Shown here in pieces: positions 8,811 through 18,500 of a DNA stretch of 41,484 nt. The notes beneath the pieces are model-generated. The model had not been told where the DNA came from. It made no database searches and saw nothing but the letters and a program-made list of their open reading frames with translations. Both the position numbers and the translations under genes were made by a program. The first letter of the stretch is position 1. Each line of letters opens with the position of its first letter. Source of the stretch: SKVR01 sp037441525 (lineage in GTDB: Bacteria > Bacteroidota > Bacteroidia > Bacteroidales > UBA7960); NCBI GenBank assembly GCA_037441525.1, contig JBBISA010000038.1, forward strand, positions 1 through 41,484. Reading direction: 5' to 3'.

Positions 8811-9536
8811 CTAAATCATAGATGCCGCGCCCCTATCGATATACCAGTCAGTAGTTCCGGAATGGGGTTTAACATGATATGCAGGCAGGTGATTTGCATT
8901 TTCGCCGGTGATTACCCGTTTCAACATGGGGGCTTTGGCCGAACCGGTAACCAGAAAACAGACCTTGCGTGAATTATTGATAGTGGGCAGAGTGAGGGTA
9001 ACCCTTCTCTGACCGGATTGAGGATGGGTAGTCACATCGCATGAATTCAATGATGATAAAATCTTTTTATCGTGGGGAAATATTGATGCAGTATGTCCGT
9101 CATCGCCCATTCCCAGCAACATCATATCAAACGCAGGCAAGCCATCCTGTTCTTCCACAAACTCTTTCAAAACCCCACGGTAATGCATAACGGCTTTGGG
9201 AGGATCGTACTCACCCATCACTCTGCATATTTGCCCGGGGTTGATACCCAAAGGTTGAAAAAGGTTTTTATGAGCCATCTGGTAGTTACTTTCGTCACTT
9301 GTGGGGTCAACGCATCGTTCATCGCCCCAGAAAAATCTTATTTTCTCCCAGCTAATCTTGTCTTTATAGAATTCAGCAAAATGTTTAAACACAACTGCCG
9401 GGGTTGACCCTCCCGGTAAGGCTATGGTGTACCATTGTCCATTGTTTTTCTGCTCTATTCCCTGGCTTATTGCCTGAGCAAGGGCATCGGCAAGAGATGC
9501 GATGTTTTCAAATATTTTAAGTTCGGTGCTTGCCAT
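8811..9536 (-). CDS. pgl: 6-phosphogluconolactonase
   Basis: This is a 241-residue DevB/Pgl-type enzyme that hydrolyses 6-phosphogluconolactone in the oxidative pentose phosphate pathway. Family motifs are LPGGSTPAVVF near the N-terminus, FFWGDERCVDPTSDESNY, and LLGMGDDGHTASIFP. The start at 9536 (MASTELKIF) was chosen because it fits the family N-terminus and leaves a 10-bp gap after zwf. An upstream in-frame ATG at 9569 would overlap zwf by 23 bp. The gene is coupled with zwf, the preceding step of the pathway. Confidence 0.93.
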   Translation of the reverse strand: MASTELKIFENIASLADALAQAISQGIEQKNNGQWYTIALPGGSTPAVVFKHFAEFYKDKISWEKIRFFWGDERCVDPTSDESNYQMAHKNLFQPLGINPGQICRVMGEYDPPKAVMHYRGVLKEFVEEQDGLPAFDMMLLGMGDDGHTASIFPHDKKILSSLNSCDVTTHPQSGQRRVTLTLPTINNSRKVCFLVTGSAKAPMLKRVITGENANHLPAYHVKPHSGTTDWYIDRGAASMI

Positions 9537-9546
9537 TTTATGATAC

Positions 9547-11073
9547 TTATAATTCGCAATATTCTCCATCGTCGGCCAGGTTTTTACAGGGATACCGCCA
9601 TCCTTCTGTAGAGTCTTCTATGAGGCTGTCGGCATTGTCGGGGCCCCAGGTTCCGGCAGGGTAACCAAAAATCTTTATCTCCGGATCGTTTGACCAGGTT
9701 TTTAGCACGGGATCAACAAATTTCCAGGCTGCTTCCACTACATCGGCACGGGCAAACAGTGTTGAATCGCCCACCATGGCATCATATAGCAATCGCTCAT
9801 AGGCGCTGGGTAAATGCACATTCGAAAGGTCGGAGTAATGAAAATCCATACTGACGGTTTTGATATTGAAACCGGTGCCTGGATTTTTCATGGCAAACTT
9901 CAGCACAATCCCTTCGTCGGGTTGTATTCTTACAATGAGCTTGTTACATGTTTTGCAGCCATCGTTTTCCTGAAAAAGGCCATGCGGAGTGGGCCTGAAA
10001 TGCACCACTACCTCAGTAACCCTTGTGGGAAGACGCTTTCCCGTGCGAATATAAAAAGGCACACCTCCCCAACGCCAGTTATCCACAAAAAACTTCATGG
10101 CTACATAGGTTTCTGTTCGCGAATCGGGGTCAACACCAGGTTCTTCGCGGTAGCCGGCAAATTTTTCACCACGTACATGCGATGCTGTATATTGGCCGCG
10201 TATGACCTGTGAAGCAACATCAGCAGGGCTGATGGGCCGAAGGGATTGCATTACTTTAAGAATTTCGTTCCGGATACTGTTGGCATCGGCTGAGGCGGGT
10301 GGCTCCATGGCCACAAGTCCTACCACTTGCAAAAGGTGATTCTGCAACATATCGCGTAGTGCTCCCGCCCCTTCATAATACCCCCCTCTACCTTCTACCC
10401 CGATATTTTCAGCTGAAGTTACTTCAATACGGTGGATGTAGTTCCGATTCCAGAGAGGTTCAAATATACCGTTGGCAAAACGCATAACCAGAAGATTCTG
10501 AACGGTTTCCTTGCCTAAATAATGGTCGATACGATAAATCTGATCTTCATCAAACACCTTATGAAGGGTTTTATTAAGAGCCCTCCCCGATTCCAGGTCA
10601 TACCCAAAAGGTTTTTCAATAATCAATCGTTTAAACCCTTCTGCGCCATTATTCAACCCCACAATGCCAAGGTGAGTGGAAACGCTTCCGAATTTATCGG
10701 GTGGTAACGACAAATAAAAGATATAATTACCGCCCGTATTGGTTTTGCTGTTAAGGGTTGTAAGATGTTCTCTGAGCAGCGAATAATCGCTGGCGGCGTC
10801 AATATCCATTGTAAAATAGGAGATATGGGGAAGGAATTCTTCTATTTCCGACTCGTTAAGGTGGATGTTCTCAGAAAACTTCCTAATCCCTTCGGCCATT
10901 TTACTTCGAAAATCTTCATCGGTAACTTTGCGGCGGCCAGCACCCACAATATGGAAATTATCGGGAAGGATTTTCTGGTCGAAAAGTGCGTAGAGCGCGG
11001 GGATAAGCTTACGGTATGTTAAATCGCCGGTGGCGCCAAAAATGGTCATTATAAGGTTTGCAGGTCTCTTCAT
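9547..11073 (-). CDS. zwf: Glucose-6-phosphate 1-dehydrogenase
   Basis: This 508-residue enzyme oxidises glucose-6-phosphate to 6-phosphogluconolactone with NADP+ or NAD+. It has the nucleotide-binding motif FGATGDLTYRK (residues 12-22), EKPFG (153-157) and the active-site signature RIDHYLGKE (181-189). Length is normal for the family (about 490-510). It is first in the zwf-pgl unit, which supplies NADPH and pentoses. I saw no 6-phosphogluconate dehydrogenase gene in the window. Confidence 0.97.
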   Translation of the reverse strand: MKRPANLIMTIFGATGDLTYRKLIPALYALFDQKILPDNFHIVGAGRRKVTDEDFRSKMAEGIRKFSENIHLNESEIEEFLPHISYFTMDIDAASDYSLLREHLTTLNSKTNTGGNYIFYLSLPPDKFGSVSTHLGIVGLNNGAEGFKRLIIEKPFGYDLESGRALNKTLHKVFDEDQIYRIDHYLGKETVQNLLVMRFANGIFEPLWNRNYIHRIEVTSAENIGVEGRGGYYEGAGALRDMLQNHLLQVVGLVAMEPPASADANSIRNEILKVMQSLRPISPADVASQVIRGQYTASHVRGEKFAGYREEPGVDPDSRTETYVAMKFFVDNWRWGGVPFYIRTGKRLPTRVTEVVVHFRPTPHGLFQENDGCKTCNKLIVRIQPDEGIVLKFAMKNPGTGFNIKTVSMDFHYSDLSNVHLPSAYERLLYDAMVGDSTLFARADVVEAAWKFVDPVLKTWSNDPEIKIFGYPAGTWGPDNADSLIEDSTEGWRYPCKNLADDGEYCEL

Positions 11074-11211
11074 CGGTCTTCTTCAAAAACGGAAACCAAT
11101 TTAGCAAGAAAAAATTAATATCCATACGATTGAAAATCATATTTTATGGTAAAATATTTCTACTTTTAACGTATCAACAAATCTAATATTTTTAATCAAA
11201 TTTATTCAGAA

Positions 11212-14139
11212 ATGAGGACACGCATTTTTCTACTCATTGCATTTTTGGCCTTCCTGGCCTCATGCAGCAGCGATAAATACAAAATAAAAACCCTGAAAGA
11301 CAGCAATGGCTATGCGTATGAGATTGTAACCAATGACCCTGCCGGACTTAGGGTTTATACACTGGCTAATGGTCTTAAGGTTTATATGGCTCATAACCCT
11401 GCCGAACCACGTATAATGGGAATGATAGGGGTGAGAGCCGGCTCAACCAGCGACCCCATAGAAACCACGGGCCTTGCCCACTATTTTGAGCACATTATGT
11501 TTAAGGGAACAAGCTCGGCAGGCACAAGCAACTGGGAAAAAGAGAAACCATTGCTTGATTCCATTTCGGCCCTTTTCGAAATTTACCGCACCGCAACTGA
11601 TGAAACCCGCCGTAAAGCTATCTATGCTACCATAGATAAACTAAGTTTTGAAGCCTCGAAATTTGCCATTGCCAACGAATATGATAAAATGGCTGCCGAA
11701 ATGGGGGCGCTCAATACCAACGCTTTTACCAGCTACGAGGTAACCGCTTATATGAATGATATACCAGCAAGCGAACTCCGCCGCTGGCTTGCCCTTGAAT
11801 TCGACCGCTTTACCGATGTAGTTCTTCGCCTTTTTCATACTGAACTCGAGACGGTATATGAAGAGTTTAACATGTACCAGGACCGCGACTGGTCGAGGGC
11901 ATCAGAAACCCTGATGCGCAACCTGTTCCCAAAACATCCCCTGGGGCGCGATGTGATAGGACTTCCGGAACACCTTAAAAACCCATCGATGGTAAATATC
12001 ATGAAGTTTAAGGAAACTTGGTATATCCCCAATAATATGGCTATTTGCCTTTCGGGCGACCTTAACATGGAGGAAGCCATTGTTATGATAGATGAAACCT
12101 TCGGACGCCTTGAATCAAAACCCCTGCCCGAACGCCCCCGGATTGTTGAAGATCCTATAACTTCCCCCATTGAAACAGATGTTATTGGCCCCGATGCCGA
12201 AAATCTCCTCATGGCCTGGCGAATTGATAACCCCGCTGCCCGCGACCGGACTATGGCATATATAATGGCTAACATTCTTTACAACGGAACAGCAGGCCTT
12301 ATAGATATTAACCTTATACAGGAGCAACAGGTACTCGAAGCCTATTCGTATGCCGATTTCTTTACTGATTACGGAATGATCATGTTCAGTGCGGTTCCCC
12401 GTAACGAACAAACTCTCGAGGAAGCCCGCGATCTGATATTGCAGGAAATTGAAAAATTGAAAACCGGCGATTTTCCCGACTGGATGCCAACTGCCATTGC
12501 CAACCAAAACAGGCTGGAGATGTTGCGTACTTTTGAACAAAACTGGAGAGCCTATGAGTTCCTCAATTCTTTTGTGCTGGGACTCGATTGGAAAGATGTG
12601 ATTTCATTTCCCGATAAAATTGAACAGGTTACCAAAAAACAGGTTACCGATTATGCTCGGAATTTTTTCGGCAATAATTATGTGGCGGTATTTAAACGTA
12701 CCGGCGAAGCTACCGGTCTTATTAAGGTGCCCAAACCCGATATTACACCGGTTATCATAAATCGTGATGCCCAAAGTGGGTTTTATGCTGAATGGCGCAA
12801 TATTCCTCGCGATACCATTTTGCCGGTTTTCCTTGATTATAGTCGCGATTTACAATTTGCCCAGCTCAAGCCAGGTATTGATTTAAGTTATATTCCCAAC
12901 ACTACCAACGAGTTTTTTACCCACTATTACATTATTGATGCCGGCAAAAATCAGAATCTGAAAACACCTTTGGCATTCAACTTTCTGCCATTTCTTGGAA
13001 CCGAAAATTATTCGGCCACCGAGCTAAAGCAGGAGTTATTCAGATACGGGTTAAGTACTTCAGTCAGCAGCGGTAATGACCGTTCATGGGTTTATATTTC
13101 GGGGCTAAACCGCAATTTCGAAAAGGGTCTTCAAATCATGGAAGAGATACTAACCCGTTCGGTACCCGATACGGCAGCTTACCGAAAGTATGCCGAAAGA
13201 ACCATAAAGGAGCGCGATGATATGAAACTCAATCTCGACATGATTCTGCGCCGGGGATTAAGAAGCTATGCCACCTATGGTCCAAAATCGCCGTTCAGCG
13301 ATGTGCTGAGCAACCAGGAGATACGCAATACCAATCCGGCGCAGCTTACCGAACTTGTGAAAACCCACTTCAGCTATCCCCACAGGGTATTTTATTACGG
13401 CCCTTCGAATATCGACGATGTAAAAAGTGCTGTTCTGGCCAACCATAACATCCCTGATGAACTTTCGCCCCTGCCAGCCGAGAAGCAATATCCGGAGCTA
13501 AACACGCGAGGAGGGGAGGTATTGTTTGCCCACTATGACATGTCGCAGGTGAATATCATGCTTTTAGGCAAGGGACAACCCTACTCACCCGACCTGCATA
13601 TACGGTCAGAACTGTTTAACCAGTACTTTGGCAACTCCATGTCGTCAATTGTATTTCAGGAACTGCGCGAAGCACAGGGATTAGCCTATTCTGCATGGAT
13701 GGGCTACAACATGCCCCAGCGCGCAGAAAATGCCTTTTACCTCATGGGCTATATTGGCACCCAACCCGACAAACTGGAACAGGCAACTTCATCCTTCAAC
13801 AGTTTGCTCACTAACCTCATCGAAAATGAGCAATCGTTTGATATTTCCAGGAAAGCCATACTGAATACCATAGCCACCGAACGAATAATCAAGGAACAGA
13901 TATTCTTCCAGTGGCTGAGCAACCAGCGCCTGGGAATTACCTCCGACATCAGAAAAGACATCTACAATGCTGCCCAAACAGCATCGATGGACGATCTGCG
14001 CACCTTCTACAACAGCTACATTAAGGGCACTCCCTACAATTACCTTATAGTTGGCGACAGACGAGCCGTAGATCAACGCTCCCTTAGCCGCCTCGGAAAA
14101 GTTAAGGAACTTACCCTGGAAGAGATTTTTGGTTTTTGA
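11212..14139 (+). CDS. M16 family zinc metallopeptidase lipoprotein
   Basis: This 975-residue two-lobed M16 peptidase (pitrilysin/insulinase family) has a lipoprotein signal (FLAFLASC, Cys18) and is likely anchored in the envelope facing the periplasm. The inverted zinc motif is intact in the N-terminal lobe: GLAHYFEHIMFKG, with His90, Glu93 and His94, and the downstream ligand in TVYEEFNMY (Glu217/218). The C-terminal lobe has the usual inactive second-half features, such as ELREAQGLAYSAWMGY. The family degrades peptides. The length equals a full two-unit enzyme. The gene stands alone on the plus strand, is divergent from zwf, and is followed by a strong hairpin. Confidence 0.93.
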   Translation: MRTRIFLLIAFLAFLASCSSDKYKIKTLKDSNGYAYEIVTNDPAGLRVYTLANGLKVYMAHNPAEPRIMGMIGVRAGSTSDPIETTGLAHYFEHIMFKGTSSAGTSNWEKEKPLLDSISALFEIYRTATDETRRKAIYATIDKLSFEASKFAIANEYDKMAAEMGALNTNAFTSYEVTAYMNDIPASELRRWLALEFDRFTDVVLRLFHTELETVYEEFNMYQDRDWSRASETLMRNLFPKHPLGRDVIGLPEHLKNPSMVNIMKFKETWYIPNNMAICLSGDLNMEEAIVMIDETFGRLESKPLPERPRIVEDPITSPIETDVIGPDAENLLMAWRIDNPAARDRTMAYIMANILYNGTAGLIDINLIQEQQVLEAYSYADFFTDYGMIMFSAVPRNEQTLEEARDLILQEIEKLKTGDFPDWMPTAIANQNRLEMLRTFEQNWRAYEFLNSFVLGLDWKDVISFPDKIEQVTKKQVTDYARNFFGNNYVAVFKRTGEATGLIKVPKPDITPVIINRDAQSGFYAEWRNIPRDTILPVFLDYSRDLQFAQLKPGIDLSYIPNTTNEFFTHYYIIDAGKNQNLKTPLAFNFLPFLGTENYSATELKQELFRYGLSTSVSSGNDRSWVYISGLNRNFEKGLQIMEEILTRSVPDTAAYRKYAERTIKERDDMKLNLDMILRRGLRSYATYGPKSPFSDVLSNQEIRNTNPAQLTELVKTHFSYPHRVFYYGPSNIDDVKSAVLANHNIPDELSPLPAEKQYPELNTRGGEVLFAHYDMSQVNIMLLGKGQPYSPDLHIRSELFNQYFGNSMSSIVFQELREAQGLAYSAWMGYNMPQRAENAFYLMGYIGTQPDKLEQATSSFNSLLTNLIENEQSFDISRKAILNTIATERIIKEQIFFQWLSNQRLGITSDIRKDIYNAAQTASMDDLRTFYNSYIKGTPYNYLIVGDRRAVDQRSLSRLGKVKELTLEEIFGF

Positions 14140-14159
14140 CGCCAATGTAAAATAAAGGA

Positions 14160-14197
14160 AAACCCCGCGTGGTATCGATTGATTCCACGCGGGGTTT
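14160..14197 (+). terminator. Terminator of the M16 peptidase gene
   Basis: A perfect 13-bp stem (AAACCCCGCGTGG at 14160-14172, its complement at 14185-14197) with a 12-nt loop, 20 bp after the stop codon. T-rich sequence follows shortly after. Confidence 0.8.
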
Positions 14198-14395
14198 CTG
14201 TATATTTTTAGTTGATGTTAGCACAAATTGCTTAGGTTGTTCTCAACATTGAAAAGACCTTTAATCGTAATGCAAAATTAAAATTGCATTTTGTCTCTTC
14301 AGTTCGCTGAAATCACCTTTAAAATTTAGCCGGTTAATTAAATAAAAAGAGAAATATTGTTGTAAAGAAAAGTTGATAAGCATTGGTAGCGAATA

Positions 14396-14425
14396 TTTGG
14401 GAATTCTCTAAAATGATTACTTTTG
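14396..14425 (+). promoter_or_regulatory. Candidate promoter of the LytTR regulator gene
   Basis: TTTG (14396-14399) and TACTTTTG (14418-14425, matching TAnnTTTG) are 18 bp apart. The implied leader before the ATG at 14603 is about 170 nt. Confidence 0.45.
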
Positions 14426-14602
14426 ATTTGTAATCCAAAAACCTTTGTTCCATTTGTTGAATAGCGATGCATATCGTTAAATATAAAGACATTCTAGAAA
14501 ATCTAATGTTTGGACAAACCCAAAATAATTAAGCTAATTACAAATTGCCCATTATTGATTAAAAACTGATTAATCAAACCTAAATACTAACAATCCTTTT
14601 AA

Positions 14603-15349
14603 ATGAAGTTAAAAAAAGTAAAAATATTAATTGTTGAGGATGAACTATTAACAGCCAGCGATATAGAGGAAAATCTAATCTCCTTAGGTTAAATAGTTGT
14701 GGGCATTGCGCAAAATTCAGAAACTGCCATTAAAATGGCAAAAACCAGCCACCCCGATGTAATCCTGATGGACATAAATATTGCTGGGAAAATTGATGGG
14801 ATTGATACCGCCAGAATTATATTAGAAGATTGGTCGGGGCCAATTATCTTCTTAACTGCTTATTCAGATAAAGACTACGTTGCCAAGGCTAAAGCATTAT
14901 TGCCGGCAGCATATCTGTTGAAACCGATTATTTTATCACAGTTTGGTATTAATCTGGAGATAGCAATTCACAATTTTTTTTGTCATTCGCCCATTCCAGT
15001 AAAGCAATCAGCAAAAAATCCACCCGAGTCAATATTTATATCCATTAACCAGGTTTATCATAAAATAATGAAGAGCGACATATTATTCATTGAAGCTTCA
15101 GGTAGTTATATTAACATCAACACAGTAAACCAAAAAATATTAATTTCGACCAATTTAAAGAGCATTGAAAAACAACTGGATGATCCTTCATTTGTTAGGG
15201 TTCACTGCAAATATCTCATAAATATAAATAAGGTGGACCGCATTGATGGTTCAAGCCTTCGCTTATCGCAATATCCCGAATCTGTTCCTATCGGCGACAA
15301 TTACAAACAATTGATTTATGCCCAATTTCAATTAATAAAAACAAAATAG
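14603..15349 (+). pseudogene. LytTR-type response regulator with an in-frame TAA at codon 30
   Basis: The ATG at 14603 begins a typical receiver (MKLKKVKILIVEDELL) that meets TAA at 14690-14692 and continues in the same frame as IVVGIAQNSETAIKMA. Phosphoacceptor Asp57 is in VILMDINIAG, followed by FLTAYSDKDYV and LLKPI. The C-terminal 105 residues form a LytTR DNA-binding domain (ILFIEASGSYININT, FVRVHCKYLININKV). Homologous receivers usually have Gly-Tyr or similar before the VVG strand, so TAT or TAC to TAA is a likely cause. A GTG at 14699 would restart but would lack the first strand and helix and the acidic pocket. Its partner is the kinase downstream, which is also interrupted. Confidence 0.8.
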
Positions 15350-15407
15350 AGAAATCAGGCAATATAAAATATGCGCTTAATTGATATATTTTGCAAAACT
15401 GCTCAAC

Positions 15408-15488
15408 ATGAAACACATACGATATATTCAGTTATATTTTATAATATCTGCCATAATCCCAATTATCATTTACTTTCATTATGAATAA
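15408..15488 (+). CDS. Possible 26-residue hydrophobic leader peptide
   Basis: A short ORF from the ATG at 15408 encodes mostly hydrophobic residues (IIPIIIYF in the middle). Its stop overlaps the kinase start (the sequence reads TATGAATAA). The overlap would allow translational coupling, but an ORF this short could arise by chance. Confidence 0.25.
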   Translation: MKHIRYIQLYFIISAIIPIIIYFHYE

Positions 15489-17232
15489 CTTGAAATTGAT
15501 TTTTGCAACAGGCAAATTGTTGCTAATCTTCAACTTTTTATTCGGTCAGCAAAGCAGTATAAATTATTTTATGCCCTTAAAAGATTCTATAACTTTTTAT
15601 TCTACCAGAAAAATTACAAGAGCTGATTCACTTGCAAAAATATATTTAGACTACGCAATTCAACATGGCAATAAGGTTGATGTAGCCGATGCATTATTAA
15701 CACAAGGTGAAATTCAGAATTCATTATATCAATTTGAACAAGCCCGTGAAAATATCATCGAATCATTAAAATATTATGAAGGGTTTCATGACACTTTAGG
15801 AATAATTAAAGCCAAGCTGGCCCTCGGTATGAATCATAATTTTTTGAACGAATTTGATCATAGCATAGAATTAAGTCGTGAAGTAATAAAAATTTGTGAA
15901 GCAAACGGGGACTCTGATCTTCTATTTCAGGGATATTATAGCATGGGAAGAGCATTGGGCTGGAGTCAATATGGCCGAAATAACATTGACACTCTAAATT
16001 TGGCAATTTCCTTTTTTAAGAAGGCGCAGCAACACATCACCACAAATTACGACAGCCTATACTATTTGCCATTGTTCAGGGGATTTGGGGATGCCTATTA
16101 CAAACTTGGCAACTACACTGAGGCCCTTAAGTATTTCGAAATGAACCTCCGGCAACAACTTTTTCATAAGAGTAATGGGGGCATAATCAATAGCGCTTAT
16201 AATTTGGGTATCATTTATAAAGAATTAGGGAATCCCGATAAATCTATTTTCTACCTCAAACTTGGAGAGCAATACGCTGATAACCTGAATTATGCCGGGC
16301 TTCACACCTTATATTTTGAAATATACACCTATTATTTATTAAAAAGCGACTTTAAAAACGCACTTGATTATTATCAAAAATATGTTGAAGTAAATGACAA
16401 GAAACTTATTGCGGATAAGAATGGTGCTGTTTCAAGATTGACAATGCTTTATCAAACCGAAAAGCAAGAATCTCAAATTAAAGACCAACAGGCCGATATT
16501 CAAATAATGGAACTGGAGGTAAAGAATCAAAAAGTAATTATTTTTCTGTCTTTTATAAGCCTTTCGGTATTTATTTTTGCAAGCTACTCATATTACCGAT
16601 TGTATAAAAAAAATAAAGCGTCAAGCGAAAAAAATGTATTGCTCCTAAAGGAACAAAACCATCGCGTAAAAAATAATTTATAGGTAATTTCAGCTTTATT
16701 GAGTTTGCAGGCAAACCGGATTGAAAATACCGATGCACGAAAAGCATTTGAAGACAGCCAGCTACGTGTGCAGGCAATGGGAATGATTCATAGGAAATTG
16801 TATGGAGAAAATGTAGTTGAAATTGACATGAACGCTTTTATCCCTGAATTGGCAGAGTGTATCATCCCTTTTTTTGGATTTACTGATGGTTCGATTCAAC
16901 GAAATATTGATACAAATGTGACCTTAATGAATGTAGATAAGGCAGTGCCTTTAGGCTTAATTCTAAACGAACTCCTCACCAACTCCTGTAAATATGCCTT
17001 TCCCCACAACCCCAACCCTGAGCTAAGAATTAACCTTACACAAAACAGTAATCATATTTATACTTTTTCCTATACAGACAATGGACCTGGGTTTGACTAT
17101 GAAATGGCCAAAAGCAAAGGTTCATTCGGACTTAGGCTGATAGAGCTTCAAAGCCGCCAATTATTTGGGCAATATTCCTGGAACAATCAAAACGGAACTA
17201 ATTACTCATTGCAGTGGAAAAACATCCAGTAA
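15481..17232 (+). pseudogene. TPR sensor histidine kinase (HisKA_2 type) with an in-frame TAG at codon 401
   Basis: Read through the TAG at 16681-16683, the protein has 583 residues. It has a signal peptide (MNNLKLIFATGKLLLIFNFLFGQ), tetratricopeptide-like helical repeats (about 50-330), a coiled-coil stretch, a transmembrane segment (about 345-365), then the HisKA_2 dimerisation motif EQNHRVKNNL with His394 and an HATPase domain (LNELLTNSCKYAF, YTDNGPGFDYE, GSFGLRLIELQSRQL). The stop falls where the family has a conserved Gln (HRVKNNLQVI), so CAG to TAG is the simplest explanation. The truncated product keeps the sensor and His394 but loses the ATP-binding domain. A possible restart would yield only the HATPase part. 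It pairs with the LytTR regulator 131 bp upstream. Confidence 0.85.
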
Positions 17233-17319
17233 TTACTGGTTTATCTGAAAAAGACCCCCTTTAGCAAGAATAAAGGCAGGCTATGTAAAAAACTTACATT
17301 ATACTCAGAACCCTTCCGG

Positions 17320-17327
17320 TAATTTTG
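17320..17327 (+). promoter_or_regulatory. Candidate -7 element upstream of the beta-helix protein gene
   Basis: TAATTTTG matches TAnnTTTG and lies about 95 bp before the ATG at 17423. No good TTTG at -33 is visible, so an activator may be needed or the match may be chance. Confidence 0.35.
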
Positions 17328-17422
17328 GCCTGTTGCTTTAATATCTTCTTTAATATTTTAAGGTTAAGCAATTTTCTAAATCATTTATATTAATCCATTA
17401 ATTGACCCAAAAACCAAATTGT

Positions 17423-18490
17423 ATGAAAAAGCTTTTCATTCTCATCTTTGCCTTATTTGTTTTTTTTGGCTTACAGGCAAGAGTTATTCAGGTAAACAAC
17501 AATGCAGGCAGTATCGTTACCACCCTGTTGCAAACAGCTATAGATAATGCAGACAGCGGGGATACCATTTATGTGGCAGGTTCACCCAATTATTATGATG
17601 GGACAAGTACAGTAAGGCTAAACAAAAAATTAACAATAATAGGCCCTGGGTATTTCCTTGGAGAAAATAACCAAACCCAATCATCTAACCAAACCGCTAA
17701 GATATACTATATGGTAATTGGCGAAGGCGCTGATAATTCGGTAATTATGGGATTAGATTTTACCAGATATGAGCTGGATTTTAATAAAACCCAACGGGGA
17801 GGCGGACAAGGGGCAAAGGGCGCGGACAATGTAATTATAAGAAGAAATATACTAGATAGGATAGACCTACGTTATGTTTCAGGGACTGTTATTGAGCAAA
17901 ACTATTTCAATCAAGGTCATTACCATGGTATATATTTAGGCGAAACAACTTCAAACACAGTTATTCAAAATAACATTTTCAATCTCCGATATAGCAACAA
18001 TGCAAGCATTGATGGATATGGCGGGGTTGCCTATTCAAATACAGTTATCAGAAACAATACTTTTTCAACTGGTCTTAAAGAATTAGTTGGGGTAGAAATT
18101 ACTAACAACATTTTTTTTGCTGGTGGCTTGATCGACTGTGACAATAATACATTAAAAAAGAATGTATTTGTCGCTACAGAAATTGTAGCTATCCCAGCAT
18201 CAAGCACTGGAAATACATATACAACACAAAACAACAAATTTTCAGTTGCAGCCGGCGATTTATTTGTTAAGGCAATTCCTGCCTTAGACAAAGAATTTAT
18301 CCTAAAACCCAATTCCCCGGCTGTGGGTGCAGGAATTGATGGTATTGATGCCGGCGCTTTTGGGGGTCTTAATGCTTATAAGTTATCTGGGCTTCCTCCC
18401 ATTCCTTCAATATACGAAGTTACTACAACGGGTATGGGAACTAAAGAGAATGGACTTAGAGTAGTAATAAAGGCAAAATCGAACAATTAA
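17423..18490 (+). CDS. Secreted right-handed beta-helix repeat protein
   Basis: This 355-residue protein has a signal peptide (MKKLFILIFALFVFFGLQA). After ALFVF the mature part contains a DNADSGDTIYVAGSPNYYDG segment typical of parallel beta-helix proteins. Rungs rich in Asn and Val/Ile follow, such as NVIIRRNILDRIDL, NTVIQNNIFN and NTVIRNNTFS. Similar proteins include polysaccharide lyases and adhesins, but no catalytic motif is recognisable and no function is assigned. The start at 17423 was chosen over an upstream in-frame TTG (17402) because it begins a normal signal peptide. There is no T9SS sorting domain at its end. It is 10 bp upstream of the T9SS-sorted protein and probably in one operon with it. 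Confidence 0.8.
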   Translation: MKKLFILIFALFVFFGLQARVIQVNNNAGSIVTTLLQTAIDNADSGDTIYVAGSPNYYDGTSTVRLNKKLTIIGPGYFLGENNQTQSSNQTAKIYYMVIGEGADNSVIMGLDFTRYELDFNKTQRGGGQGAKGADNVIIRRNILDRIDLRYVSGTVIEQNYFNQGHYHGIYLGETTSNTVIQNNIFNLRYSNNASIDGYGGVAYSNTVIRNNTFSTGLKELVGVEITNNIFFAGGLIDCDNNTLKKNVFVATEIVAIPASSTGNTYTTQNNKFSVAAGDLFVKAIPALDKEFILKPNSPAVGAGIDGIDAGAFGGLNAYKLSGLPPIPSIYEVTTTGMGTKENGLRVVIKAKSNN

Positions 18491-18500
18491 AGAAAGCAAT

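Larger units (their letters stand above)
14140..14602. other. Intergenic region upstream of the LytTR regulator
   Basis: AT-rich and non-coding. It contains the hairpin of the M16 gene (14160-14197) and a candidate promoter (14396-14425). Nothing else is recognisable. Confidence 0.6.

Noticed and set aside
11641..14145. Minus-strand frames within the M16 peptidase gene (up to 146 codons)
   Set aside because: Shadows of a well-supported peptidase frame; no recognisable domain.
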